A stretch of DNA of 42,838 nt from positions 610,774 to 653,611 of the forward strand of contig FNZT01000003.1 in NCBI GenBank assembly GCA_900109435.1. Reading direction: 5' to 3'. Shown here piece after piece: positions 5,983 to 16,700 of the stretch. The DNA is from Ruminococcus sp. YRD2003. GTDB lineage: Bacteria; Bacillota; Clostridia; Oscillospirales; Ruminococcaceae. The notes beneath the pieces were generated by a model. The model had not been told where the DNA came from, made no database searches, and saw only the letters and a list, made by a program, of their open reading frames with translations. The number at the start of each line of letters is the position of its first letter. Within the stretch, counting starts at the first letter, position 1. The translations under genes and the position numbers were made by a program.

Positions 5983-8829
5983 TTAAAGCTTTGCAAGCAA
6001 TACTCCGAGATAATCCCATACAGTTGAATAGATATCACTGAACTCAAAGTGTCTGTCCTTATCATATACAAGTTCAACTGTCTTTTTGGCAACATTATAG
6101 ATCATACCCAGCTTAGCCGAGATAAGTCCGCCTGCATCGCCGAAACGGTCTAATACAGTACAAGCAACGTTGGCGAGAGTATCTATCATATTTACCAATG
6201 TAAACTTCTTATACTCAAACATTACAGCATCTTCGTCCTCTGCTTCTGCAAAAGCGAAAATATAATCATAGTTTGAATATCTCATCGTCAGCGCGTCACT
6301 GAGCATGCTTGTAGCGCCTACGATTCCATAAAGTCCCTTTGCGAGGTCCTTCAGGTCCAAAGCAGCAACACCGCTGCAAAGGTCCTTGCCGCTCGAAAGC
6401 AAGTTGATTGCTCCGAGCTCCCAGTTCGTAAGGAACAGGCTGTTATTGAGCTCAAAGAGGTTCTCGAATTCCATCGACGAACCGCCCGCATTGCCGCCAG
6501 ATATCATATACGAAGCTGATGCGTCCTTCATATCTATGGCAATATACGCTGTACCTTCCCATGTTCCGAGTCTGATCGTTTCAGGCACGAGCTCAACATA
6601 AAGTCCCTGATTGATGAAATCGCGTATCTCGTCCTTGACAGCACTCGTGATATTTGAAGCTTCAAGCTCCTTCTCCGCATTTGCGGGAGTGAGATATCTG
6701 AATTTCACGCCCTTCTTTGCGGCTTCGTTCATAACGGATATGGTAGATATTGAGGTGTTGCCCTTGTCAACGAGCTCCTGCCAGATGTATCCCTCATAGT
6801 ATGAGCCGAGCATACCGCATGCGAGCATGAAGTTCTTTTCTGCCTGAGCATCGCCGTCAAGGCTTATAGCAGCTCTGTTGTCGTATGCAACATCAATAAA
6901 GAAAGAACCGAAATCAAGATTCCTTGTTATGCCGAAGGTCTGACTCTTGCTGAATTTGTAGCCTGTGATTCCAAGACTGAGGCGCTTGGTTACGTCGATA
7001 TTGTTTATTGAAGCATACAGGTCTTCCTGAACATCGCACATCGAGAAGTAGTATTTGCCTGCATAATCGAGGAATGCTCCGAGTTCGTCATGGCTTACCA
7101 TGTTCTTGGGCTCGTAATTTTCCTGAGCATCCTGCATTCTGAGGTATGCCGCCTTTGTCTCGTCGGGAGTTATTGACTGGAGATCGAGGTTAATGGCATA
7201 CATGGAACCTGCAATTATGTTGTCATCGAGCACCGTTGTACCGCCGCAATTCCTGATAACAGTGTTCAGCTGGTGATCTGTTCCGAGCTGAGTCTCAAAG
7301 AGCCACGAAAGCTCATCATCCTCAAGCTCGTATTTCTTGCTTCCTACTGTTACTACGGGAGCAACGTTTACGAGGTAAGCAGGCACATCAACAAGTCTGT
7401 CATAGTGTGAGAGCACATTTGCATCGGAATCCGATACAGGCTCATACGATACAGTCACGGATTTGCCGTAGAGCTCGGAAACAGGGAGGCTCATCAGGCT
7501 CTCGCCGTCGATATAGACGGAAACCATATCCTTATCGCTGTCCTTGATGAAGCTGTAACGCTCGTCAACGCTCAGAACAGTGTAGGGAAGAGAAGCGGGT
7601 ATGTAGGTGTCTCTTGTCTCGACCACCTTGCGGTAGTGACACTCGATATTCTCGCGTGCAGCGACCTGAGCCTTGCCATCGAGCTGGTTGTTCTTGTTTA
7701 TCATCTCGAGGAGAGCGAGATCATCCTCAGAGTATTCACCCTTTATAGACTCGATCTTAGCCTCGAGCTTCTTGAAGCTCGGGTCAAGCTGTACCCATAC
7801 TGCGTCGCCCGACTGGTTGCCTGCTCCGCGGTAATCGGTATAAGGTATATATGCCTCGACCCATGTGCGCTCCATCTTGAAGCCTGTGATATTACCGTTA
7901 TTTGTAACAGCCCTGACGTTCCTGTGACCTGTCGCAAGGATACGTCCTACCGCTGTCATGTTATCGGTGCCAGTGATATCCTTTGCCTGCTCGGCTGTGA
8001 TATATACATTGCCCCTAACATATCTTGCGGGGATATTCTTTGCTCTGAACAGAGCGATTAGCAGAGCGGCCTGATCCATGTCATTACCGCCGTTCTGCGC
8101 AAGAGTTGCGGCAGCACCCTTCTTCGAGCCCGAATACGCTTCGTTCTTGAAGTTGTTCTTGACAAATAGGTATATGCTGTTTGCATCGCCGAGTGAATCA
8201 GCGACATACTTGAACAGCTCTGCAGTCTCGGACTCTCCCTCGAGCTTGAGGTCGTTGTCCGTAGGCGGAGCGGAATATATCGGAGCTTCTTCGAGTTCCC
8301 CGTCGAGCTCGACAGTCTCGAAGCTGTCAGCGGAGCCTTCGGTAGTGGGGATAGCATCGGAGTGCTTATGCTCGGGACGCGATTCCACGTTCTCGCTGAG
8401 GATAGCGAGGTTCTTCTCGGTATCAATGCCGTTTCTGAGTTCTTCTATCGCCTTGGATGTCTGAGCGTATCTGACATTGACCTCGTTCTCGTATTTCTGC
8501 TGACGCTCGATAATCTCGTCGTCAGCCCATTCGCTGATATCAGCCGAGTAAGCCTCGACTGCCTGCTTCGTAGCGTTCATCTCTGCGATTATCTCATCGC
8601 ATACCCTGTCGAGCTTTACAGTGTCATTATCGCTGAAAGCATTTTCAAGGCGGTCATAGAGCGGCTCTGTCTCCTCTGCGGAGATTATCTCAGCCGAAAC
8701 ATTGCTGTACTTGCTGTTTCTGCTGCCGAGGCTCTTTTTCAGTACAGGCAAAGGACTTGAAGAAGAAACCGCGATAGAGCAGATAAGTGAAACTGCTGTC
8801 GCAAATGCTGTTATCTTTAGCTTATTCAT
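5983..8829 (-). CDS. Secreted transglutaminase-fold protein lacking the catalytic Cys and His
   Basis: A 948-residue protein with a signal peptide (hydrophobic stretch 8-24). Residues 50-135 are helical and acidic and probably coiled-coil. Residues 205-350 match the transglutaminase-like core: GGNDMDQAALLIALFRAKN then IPARYVRG, WVEAYIPY and WVQLDPSF. The canonical GxCxDxA motif reads GNDMDQA, with Asp250 in place of Cys, and the His before WVE is Arg321, so catalysis is unlikely. Residues 620-780 resemble the segment that precedes RHS repeats in RHS proteins (SVMNEAAKKGVKFRYLTPAN, later SYMISGGNAGG), but no RHS repeats follow. Its ATG overlaps the upstream stop by 8 nt, implying translational coupling. 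Confidence 0.75.
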   Translation of the reverse strand: MNKLKITAFATAVSLICSIAVSSSSPLPVLKKSLGSRNSKYSNVSAEIISAEETEPLYDRLENAFSDNDTVKLDRVCDEIIAEMNATKQAVEAYSADISEWADDEIIERQQKYENEVNVRYAQTSKAIEELRNGIDTEKNLAILSENVESRPEHKHSDAIPTTEGSADSFETVELDGELEEAPIYSAPPTDNDLKLEGESETAELFKYVADSLGDANSIYLFVKNNFKNEAYSGSKKGAAATLAQNGGNDMDQAALLIALFRAKNIPARYVRGNVYITAEQAKDITGTDNMTAVGRILATGHRNVRAVTNNGNITGFKMERTWVEAYIPYTDYRGAGNQSGDAVWVQLDPSFKKLEAKIESIKGEYSEDDLALLEMINKNNQLDGKAQVAARENIECHYRKVVETRDTYIPASLPYTVLSVDERYSFIKDSDKDMVSVYIDGESLMSLPVSELYGKSVTVSYEPVSDSDANVLSHYDRLVDVPAYLVNVAPVVTVGSKKYELEDDELSWLFETQLGTDHQLNTVIRNCGGTTVLDDNIIAGSMYAINLDLQSITPDETKAAYLRMQDAQENYEPKNMVSHDELGAFLDYAGKYYFSMCDVQEDLYASINNIDVTKRLSLGITGYKFSKSQTFGITRNLDFGSFFIDVAYDNRAAISLDGDAQAEKNFMLACGMLGSYYEGYIWQELVDKGNTSISTISVMNEAAKKGVKFRYLTPANAEKELEASNITSAVKDEIRDFINQGLYVELVPETIRLGTWEGTAYIAIDMKDASASYMISGGNAGGSSMEFENLFELNNSLFLTNWELGAINLLSSGKDLCSGVAALDLKDLAKGLYGIVGATSMLSDALTMRYSNYDYIFAFAEAEDEDAVMFEYKKFTLVNMIDTLANVACTVLDRFGDAGGLISAKLGMIYNVAKKTVELVYDKDRHFEFSDIYSTVWDYLGVLLAKL

Positions 8830-11800
8830 TCTCTTTGCCTCCTAACAATTTTACTGTAACAAGACCAAGCAGACTGAGTGTGCTTATGAACCACATATAT
8901 ATCGGGATACCGCTGTCGCCTGTCTTGGGATTTTCTGTTGCCGCAACAGTTGTAGTCGTTGCAGTCGTTGATGCAGCAGTCGTTGTGACGGTAGTTGTGG
9001 TCTCGTATGTGTTCTCGAAGCCGTCATAGTCGAGGTCGGAGTTATCGTCCTTGTACTCGATGCTGAGAACGCCCGAATATTTGCCGCTGCTCGGATCTGC
9101 GAGAGCAAAACTTGTCTTTCCTGTAAATGTATCACCTGCTGTGATAGAAACTGTATCGGAATAGGTGTATACGGGTTCGGACGAGCCGTCCTTGTATACC
9201 TTTATTGATACAACTGCATTTTCAGCGTCGGAACTGCTTGTGTTCTTAACGGAGAAATCAGCAGTTCCCTTGTCGTTCGAGTCGCTGAGATCAAGCTTGC
9301 CAGTGAAGGATGTAACATCGCTCTCGACTGTGAATTCAACGGAGTCGGACGAGAGCTCGAGCTCGCCCTGTGTAACTGTTGCTGTTGCCTTGTAGTCGCC
9401 GTCAAGGAGATCGCCGGGCTTGAGTGCGTCTGAGATGTCAAATGTGCCTGCAGGCTCGACGGCGCTGAGGTCGTGCCTGAACGAAGCGGCTGTATTGCCG
9501 TCCTTATCGGTAACGACAACGCTGAGGACAAGGTCGTTCTCTGTCATTGCCTTGCTGTTGTTGGATACGGTATTTGAAAGATTTATCGGGTCGGTAAGTG
9601 AATACGACCTCTTGTCACTGATGATGAGGTTGCTTACGCTCTGCTCATTCGCGATCTTGAATTCGGATTCTGCCGAAGCAATGACCTCATTGTTGCTGAG
9701 CCAGTTGATGACCGCCTTGTAGCGTCCCTCAGTCTCCTGAGGTATCATCCACTCGGCATTGCTGAGTAGCTTTACGTCAGCATTGAGCACCTGATCCTTT
9801 GCGGAGACGAGCTCTGCTGTCTTGTGGTCGAATTCGTCGTATATCTCGATTGCCATGTCGGCAGTTCTGCCGAATGGTGCGGATATCGTCTCTGCATCGA
9901 TAGCGACCTTCTCGCCGTAAGCGTAGAGCTTCTTGTCTGTGTCGATGTCGGTGATGAACTTGTCCTCCGCGAAGGGAAGTATCACTTCATCGCTGATGTT
10001 GCCTGCGTTGTCTACCGCAAATACGTGGATGTACTGCTTCTGCGAGAGATCGGTAGGAACCGCCTCAAGCACAGCCTTGCCCTTGGAGTCGGCAGGAACG
10101 ATATCGAGGATATCCTCGCCGTTCTCGCCGCGCTCGATGAGCTCGGGCTTGGGCTCGGCACTGCTGTCCACTTTGACAACGAAGCCTGCGAGGTCAGCGA
10201 ATGCAGTGTGCTTTCTCACGTTTGAGAGAACTCTGTCGGAAGTGCTGTTGATGGGGTTAGCGCTGATGTAGTATTCGTAATCTGTAGGATTGTCCTTTGT
10301 CTGTACATTCAGAACAGCCTTGCCGTTCTCGTTCGATGTCGAGAGCACCTCGGGAACATCGGGAGCGTCAACATCATAGAACGAAGCGTCCTTTGCTGTT
10401 GTCTGCTGTGAGATCTGATACAGATAGAAGAGCGTGTTTGCAAGTATCTTTCTCTCGTCGTCGGAAGCCTGACCGTTGCTGTCGCCTGTCTGTATCATAC
10501 CGACGTTTTTGTATGTTGAGAGGTAGAAGTTGTCAAGTCCGCCTGTCTCGGGGTGAGGACGCTTTGTAGCGTTGAGAGTTATCCACTCATCAGCGCCGTT
10601 GAGGTACTGACCTGTCGAATGCGTGTTCGGAACAGTGAGGTCGCCTCTGATAGTCCAAGGATAGTTTGTAAGAGTACCGAGCTTTACTACCGATACAGAT
10701 GTTGTTCTGTACCATACCTCGGGCTGAGGTGTAGCAACGAGGAGTCCCGCCTCCTCTGCGAACTTGTTGAACTTGCGGTGCTCGAGCATATTTCCAGAAC
10801 CGCCGCAGATGGTATCGTGTCCGAAGAGGACGCCTCTGCCGCTTGCAACGAATTCCTTGGTGACTGCAAGCGATTCCTCGTTAAGGTCATAGCCGCTGTT
10901 GCAGTCTGACGAGCCGAAGAAGATAACATCGTACTTCCAGTTGCCCTCGCTGTCAAGGAGATAGCTCTTGGGGTCTGAATTGAATGTGGGGATATGAACG
11001 GAATCAATATCGAATATTCCCTTGCCTGCGGGAGTTTCGGTATTGCTGATAGTAGTGGTCATCCATTCAGCAAGATACGGGGAAGCAGGATAAACGTTGA
11101 GAACGTTGATATGCTCCTCCTCGTTCCATATCGAACGGGGCTCCCATTTCTCGCTGTTGGTCTTTCTGTAGAGCTGATAGCTGTAGCTCTCGGCGTCGTT
11201 GCTGATGTCGTTCCATGAGAGGTCGACCATGTCTTTCTTTTCAGTGCTGACGGAACTGTTGAGGATAAGGTCCTGAACAGGTCTGTCAACGACCTTCAGA
11301 ACTCGCTTGCCCTCGGAAATGAGAGTGCCTTCAGCGTCGTAGAGCTTTGCATTTACGGTATACTCGCCAACGTTCTTTACAGTGAATGAGAGCTTGTCGC
11401 CGCTCTTGAAGACCGGGTATTCAGCCTTACCTTCGAAGTATGTAACTTCGCCCTTTTCAAGTGTGATATCAAACTCAGTCTCATCAACGAGCTCGTCCTT
11501 TTTGAAAACATTCATTTCGATCTTTCCGCTGAACTCGCCGTTGGAGAAGTAGTTGACCTCTGCGCCTGCGTTTATCTCAGTCTCGTTTCCTGCGTAAACG
11601 TAGTAGTCGCTGAGTATGGGGCCGAACCATGTTACCTCGAACTGAGTCTTTTCTTCTTCCGAGGTCTTTTCCTCGATAACGGGAGCCTCAACGACTCTGA
11701 ACTCCGTACTTCTGCGGCAGATTTCCTTATCACCGTCGATGCATACTACGGTGATATCATAAACGCCTGCCGCTGTCGTGTCGGGAGTGAATGAGAGCGG

Positions 11801-13252
11801 AGTCCCCTTAAGGTCGCTGCTGTCCGGAGTGAGAACGGCTTCCTCAGTCTTTGATGCTATCTCCTTGCCGCTCTTTGTGACAACAGTCTTCATCGTGATA
11901 TCGTAGTCAACATTGGTCGCGTAGAGGAGGTCATACGATACTCCGACCTCGATCTCTGCACCCGATACAGCCGTATTGGTGTCGAGCTCTACGGAGAGGT
12001 CTGTTATCTCTGTGGAGTGCTTGGCTTCAACGGCTGTGATACCTATCGGTAACTTCTGACTCTTTACGAGCTTGCCGTTGTCGAAGAGCTCTGCGAGCAC
12101 ATACACATCAGAACCGTCTGGCTCTGCAAGTACAAACTCGCCCGAAGCAACATTCACGCTCGTTCCGTCCGCGGGACACGAAGCCTTTACAGTGTTCTCA
12201 TAGAAGGGAGTTTCACCGCTGAATGCTGTTATCTTAACATCGAGCTCAGTGTCATAGTTGCTGGTGTACTCTATTACAGAGCTGACGGAGATGGAATTCG
12301 AGCTGTTGCTGGTACCCTCAGTATCGCTGAGTTCGGATTCAAAATCAGTTACAACAAGTCTGTTTTCAAGCTCAAGGGACTGCAGGAGCCTTATCGCAAC
12401 CGATGTCGTTTCAATATCCTCTGCAAAGCTGCCGTCAGTCTTTTCGGCTTTGCCGATATTGCTGACGAGCTCCATAGGGTCGGTTTCCTCATTCATCGCC
12501 TGCATTGCAAGGTGCTTGTAAAGTGTTTTCTTTATGTCTTCATCCGCGTAGCTATCGCTTACGTTGTTTTTAAGGTATGTCAGCGGAGCATCGAGAACTG
12601 TCAGTTCATAATTATTCTTAGTGAGGAATCTGCCGACATTGTATACTACCATAGCGGTGAGTACTTCGTCACTGTCGCTTGCCTCAGTGTAGGAATAGCT
12701 TCCGTTCTCATTTGCTGAATTCACAAGAAATTCGCAGATAGCAAGTCCCGAGATGTCGCCTCCTGTGTAGGCAGTATCATTCACTGCCTCGAGCACGAGT
12801 ACGGAATCAAGCACATCGCTCGCATATTCGGGATAGAGACCAAAGCCGCCATCTGCATTCTGCTTGCACTCGAGCCTGCTGAGGTATTCGGACTTGGCAG
12901 AAGCCGCCGAAAGCCTTGCGACCATATCTGTGTTGTCAAAGGATATATTGTCCGTAAGCCATGTCTCGCTGTTCGGGTCTGTTTCCTTCTGAGCGGCTCT
13001 GAGAGCGATAAGCGTTTCCGTAGTATCGTTGACAAGGCGATCGTCGCCGTAGCTGCTGTCGGCATTCTTTTCTGTGCCGAGGTATGCAACAGCCTTCTCA
13101 ATGATACCGTTCCTGAGCGCACTTGCTTCTACAGGTGAAACACTGCTTGCCTTGATACCTATCATAGCTGCTGTGTTGAGCACCAGTACCGAGCCGAGAA
13201 ATACAGACAATGCTTTTTTCTGTTTTTTCAAACTGCGTCCTGAAAGTTTCAA
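8822..13252 (-). CDS. Cell-wall-anchored toroid / Ig-like surface protein
   Basis: A 1476-residue surface protein. The start is TTG at 13252, supported by GGAAGGA 9 nt upstream; no in-frame ATG is near. A signal/membrane segment lies at 14-36. Residues 45-295 are an alpha-alpha toroid of the prenyltransferase/squalene-cyclase type, with QNADGGFGLYPE as the clearest repeat. Residues 300-690 are several Ig-like or CARDB-like beta domains, then an Fn3-like segment. About 750-950 contain a flavodoxin-like region (DVIFFGSSD, GRGVLFGHD) resembling DUF5057-type proteins, followed by more Ig-like domains. A Thr-rich stalk leads to NPKTG (1441-1445), a hydrophobic helix and a charged tail: a sortase signal. 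The product would be tethered to peptidoglycan; substrate unknown. Confidence 0.78.
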   Translation of the reverse strand: MKLSGRSLKKQKKALSVFLGSVLVLNTAAMIGIKASSVSPVEASALRNGIIEKAVAYLGTEKNADSSYGDDRLVNDTTETLIALRAAQKETDPNSETWLTDNISFDNTDMVARLSAASAKSEYLSRLECKQNADGGFGLYPEYASDVLDSVLVLEAVNDTAYTGGDISGLAICEFLVNSANENGSYSYTEASDSDEVLTAMVVYNVGRFLTKNNYELTVLDAPLTYLKNNVSDSYADEDIKKTLYKHLAMQAMNEETDPMELVSNIGKAEKTDGSFAEDIETTSVAIRLLQSLELENRLVVTDFESELSDTEGTSNSSNSISVSSVIEYTSNYDTELDVKITAFSGETPFYENTVKASCPADGTSVNVASGEFVLAEPDGSDVYVLAELFDNGKLVKSQKLPIGITAVEAKHSTEITDLSVELDTNTAVSGAEIEVGVSYDLLYATNVDYDITMKTVVTKSGKEIASKTEEAVLTPDSSDLKGTPLSFTPDTTAAGVYDITVVCIDGDKEICRRSTEFRVVEAPVIEEKTSEEEKTQFEVTWFGPILSDYYVYAGNETEINAGAEVNYFSNGEFSGKIEMNVFKKDELVDETEFDITLEKGEVTYFEGKAEYPVFKSGDKLSFTVKNVGEYTVNAKLYDAEGTLISEGKRVLKVVDRPVQDLILNSSVSTEKKDMVDLSWNDISNDAESYSYQLYRKTNSEKWEPRSIWNEEEHINVLNVYPASPYLAEWMTTTISNTETPAGKGIFDIDSVHIPTFNSDPKSYLLDSEGNWKYDVIFFGSSDCNSGYDLNEESLAVTKEFVASGRGVLFGHDTICGGSGNMLEHRKFNKFAEEAGLLVATPQPEVWYRTTSVSVVKLGTLTNYPWTIRGDLTVPNTHSTGQYLNGADEWITLNATKRPHPETGGLDNFYLSTYKNVGMIQTGDSNGQASDDERKILANTLFYLYQISQQTTAKDASFYDVDAPDVPEVLSTSNENGKAVLNVQTKDNPTDYEYYISANPINSTSDRVLSNVRKHTAFADLAGFVVKVDSSAEPKPELIERGENGEDILDIVPADSKGKAVLEAVPTDLSQKQYIHVFAVDNAGNISDEVILPFAEDKFITDIDTDKKLYAYGEKVAIDAETISAPFGRTADMAIEIYDEFDHKTAELVSAKDQVLNADVKLLSNAEWMIPQETEGRYKAVINWLSNNEVIASAESEFKIANEQSVSNLIISDKRSYSLTDPINLSNTVSNNSKAMTENDLVLSVVVTDKDGNTAASFRHDLSAVEPAGTFDISDALKPGDLLDGDYKATATVTQGELELSSDSVEFTVESDVTSFTGKLDLSDSNDKGTADFSVKNTSSSDAENAVVSIKVYKDGSSEPVYTYSDTVSITAGDTFTGKTSFALADPSSGKYSGVLSIEYKDDNSDLDYDGFENTYETTTTVTTTAASTTATTTTVAATENPKTGDSGIPIYMWFISTLSLLGLVTVKLLGGKENE

Positions 13253-13293
13253 TCATTTCATTCCTTCCAATTAATATTTGCCGCATAATGGGA

Positions 13294-13390
13294 GCCACCT
13301 TTGGCGGATTCGCAGTTACCGTGTATGAACCATAAGATTATGGTTCGGCAACCCGCATTTCCAGCTAAGGGAAGCAATCCAAGGCGTGGC
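13294..13390 (-). promoter_or_regulatory. Structured 5' leader, possible riboswitch or attenuator
   Basis: On the leftward transcript, GCCAC and the following CCTTGG/ATT pair with AAT/CCAAAG and GTGGC to close a long stem. Inside lie a TTCC/GGAA hairpin and an arm whose tip is a perfect 9-bp hairpin at 13327-13346 (TTATGGTTC with GAACCATAA), supported by GGTTGCCG/CGGTAACT pairing. This closed multi-branch layout with purine-rich single-stranded joins is typical of regulatory RNA. It does not match any riboswitch class I can name. It lies between the promoter and the TTG start. Confidence 0.55.
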
Positions 13391-13424
13391 ATTTCATATA
13401 AACGTATACCCAACGTTTCGTATC

Positions 13425-13453
13425 ATAGTATCACAAAAATCTCATTTTGTCAA
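13425..13453 (-). promoter_or_regulatory. Sigma-A promoter for the toroid/transglutaminase operon
   Basis: Leftward TTGACA, 17-nt spacer, TACTAT, with extended TGA. The implied leader is about 165 nt. Confidence 0.8.
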
Positions 13454-13688
13454 CTATTGCACAAAATATACAATTCGTATATACATCGTGCGAAACTCCC
13501 TATTCTACGCGAAAGATCAGGTGTCAAAAAAGCAAGAGCTTATGTTAATGATATACAAATATTACGCGATCTGATTATGCATATTCTACAATAATATCAA
13601 ATTCACCCCTCTTTTGATATCAAGCCTGAGCTTCACGCAGTCGCTCTCCGACAGATAAATTCGCTCATACCAATTATTCATAACGCAA

Positions 13689-13713
13689 AAATCCCGGGCA
13701 GTGCCCGGGATTT
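13689..13713 (-). terminator. Intrinsic terminator of the first dockerin/TSP3 gene
   Basis: A 12-bp palindrome AAATCCCGGGCA/TGCCCGGGATTT followed leftward by Ts, 27 bp past the stop at 13741. The same CCCGGG stem recurs at 24518-24545. The stretch 13454-13688 to the right of the toroid promoter holds nothing else recognisable. Confidence 0.85.
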
Positions 13714-13740
13714 CTTCATACATTCGATTCGTATAACCTA

Positions 13741-16700
13741 TCAAACCAACAGATAGAAAAGTTCAGCCGCTTCTTTATTTTTTTCAAAATTAGGATCATT
13801 TATTCCCTCAAATTCAACTGTTTTACAATTCTCCTCATTTTCGTGAGGTAATTTTGGATACCTCGAACCTTTGACCCATTCGATCTCGGTTTCATAACAT
13901 CCATAGCTTATAAATGTTCTACCCCAACCAGTATTATTCAATCTATGAAGTGCTTTTTCTAATGTATCATTTTCAAAATCATAGACATCGAGCGCATAGT
14001 ATCTTATTTTTGATGTGTATACGATTTCACCATTATCATTCCTATGACAATAGACCGTTGAGGATAATGCTGTCTGGCAGCCGCCAAAAGACAGCCACCA
14101 ATCTGCAAAAGCATTAATATTATATGCACTCTCCCCATGGAATTCACACTTCCATTCTGGTCTCCCCCACTTATCCTCCTTATCTTCTGGTTTATTAATG
14201 TCCTTGACAGTTGAAAAATTATACGTATTGCCTATCATGGTATTCTTCTCAACCATATCAAAATATGCATTCATGTTATCATAATACTTATTTCGCCCCC
14301 TATTTGTCATCGCAATCGCATAAGGATATTTTTCAAATTCAAAATCTTCACCATTAGCGCATAAATAATGAGTAAGCGCCTTTACAGCATTAGGGACGCT
14401 TCCTCTTGCATCCAAATACCTTGAGATATTCTTCTTATCTAAACTTAATGTGATACCACCTTGATCGAATCCAACGGCTCGACTAATACCATCTGTACAA
14501 GCCAATGCATCCATCAATAAAAGAACTGCAAATGTACACTGTGCTGATGTATCTACCAGTCCTGGGTTGATTCTGTCTTTAGGTGCTTCTTCTTTTGCTT
14601 TTTCATATACATCTTCATATTCATTTGACAAAAGCTGCCTATATGTAACTTTTGAATAGTCGTTTACAACCTGGAAATGAGTATCAATGTGATCAAACGG
14701 AGCATTATCATCCACATCAAGGATACGATCGAAATCTGTATCCTTTAACTGAGGATTTGAAATCCATATAGCCAGCTTACTGTTGTTATAGTAATCTTCA
14801 AGCTGAGGACCATAAGGAGTGTCTTGCCAGTTTATAGGTACCATTTCATCATTTTTTCCAACGCTGATATTCGCCCTCTCGAACACATCATTATATGTCA
14901 TAAAGCTAAATGTGCCATCGGGATTGACATTTACGTAGTTCTTGTCAAGCTCATCCCAGTCGCTAATTCCATCCCTATCCGTATCCATACCAGAATCAGG
15001 ACTGAGTTTGTCTCTGAGCATTACATTGATATTGCCTGCGTCACTTGGCGCTTTATAGTTATTATACGTTCTGACGCACCTAACAATGAAATCAAGCACC
15101 TCATCATAATTAGTCTCAGTATCAAACCCTGTATCAAGTCCATCAACGTGGTATATACCGCCATTGTTTCCGGGATTTCTTATACCCCAGCTATCAATCT
15201 CAAAACTTAGTCTTGAGTCAGGGGGAGTTTGATAATACACCTCTCCAAAGAATGCTCCTCCCCTCATAATATCCTCTCTGACAAAAACAGCGTCACACCA
15301 ATTACCATAAGTTAAAGTATCATACATTGTCTCCGAGTTCATAAGATTAATAACAATCCATCTATAATCACTCATCATATTTTCAGTGGTAAATGGTTTA
15401 GTATTTTGGATCTCTTTTTCAGCAAGCATGTATGAAACGAATCTGTTAGCAGGCCCTAATTCTGTACTGTACTCGATTTTATCAAGAGCTTCATCAAGTT
15501 CAATTATATTTGTGAAATCACAAGTATCCGAGTCTGCTTTTAATTTAGGAAGCTTATTCTCAACATCATACGGAATGACGTGTATCACAGCATCATCATA
15601 GTATTTGAAAAGATAGCTTGCAATATCATGGATCATTTCCTTTTGGTACAGGAAATTCTCTTCTCCGTTTTTTCCCGATCTCTGTAAAGTAAAATACAGG
15701 TCAAACGGCTCGTTCCTTTTTAATGAGACCTCATCTCCTATAACCGCATCCGCCACAGAAGACATCACAATGCTCTCGGTATCAGCCGATTCAGCGCTTT
15801 CTGTTACGGCTTGCTCGGGCTTTATTCCGAGCGAATCGAACCATTGCTCAGAGTCCAGAATGCAGTACGTACCCGTCCCGTCGATTTCAGCGGATACTAC
15901 GCCGTCCGACTCCGAATACTCTGTATCCATAGGAATGAGCATATGTATATCTTCGTTGTACTGGAATACAGTTAAACGCTTTATGCCTTCAAGTCCCTTA
16001 TATGTTCCGATAGTATTGTTCCTGTACTCATCATCAACAGTAAAGCTGATACTCATCGACTCGGGCTCTGTACCGTCGGCAACAGCAATATCCACAATAT
16101 CACCGATTACAGCCTCTTCATCTATAACGGCTGTATATCTGCTCTTGGAAGCTGATACGACTTCTTCCGCGAAGCCTGCTGTTTTGATGTCTACTGAAAG
16201 CTTATAAGCCTTATTGTCGGCATCGGCGTTGACAGCCTCAAGCACAAATGAATCCGTGTCTATCTCCTGCTGAATAACCGCTTCTGCATCGGGAACATCC
16301 CCTGTTTTCGGCTTCAGAGGATCAAGCCCCATCTTGCATTCTGCATAGTCGGTCAATCCGTCTTCATCGGTATCTCTGATGAGCGGATCTGTCTTGAGCT
16401 CATTAATCTCTACAAGATCAGAGAGACGATCGCCATCCGTATCCTCTCTGAGCGGGTCAATTCCATATTTTATCTCAGACAGATTGCTTATGCCGTCCTC
16501 ATCACAGTCAGCATCAGCATCGGAAATGCCCTTCTTAAACGAATCACGAACGGTCGGGTCTGTCTGTGTGATGTATATTTCTTCGTAGTCGCTGAGTCCG
16601 TCTTCATCCGAATCTGCACTGTCGATTTTGCTTCCGTAAACCGACTCGACCATATCAGCAACACCGTCTTCATCAGAGTCAAAGAAATCAGTAACATAGG

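Noticed and set aside
5666..5986. 106-codon rightward open frame
   Set aside because: No ribosome site; it crosses two terminators and overlaps the end of the leftward gene.
13294..13390. Assignment of the leader to SAM-I, c-di-GMP-I, cobalamin or ydaO riboswitches
   Set aside because: Isolated fragments such as GGCAACC or GAATCC resemble conserved pieces, but the full conserved cores are missing.
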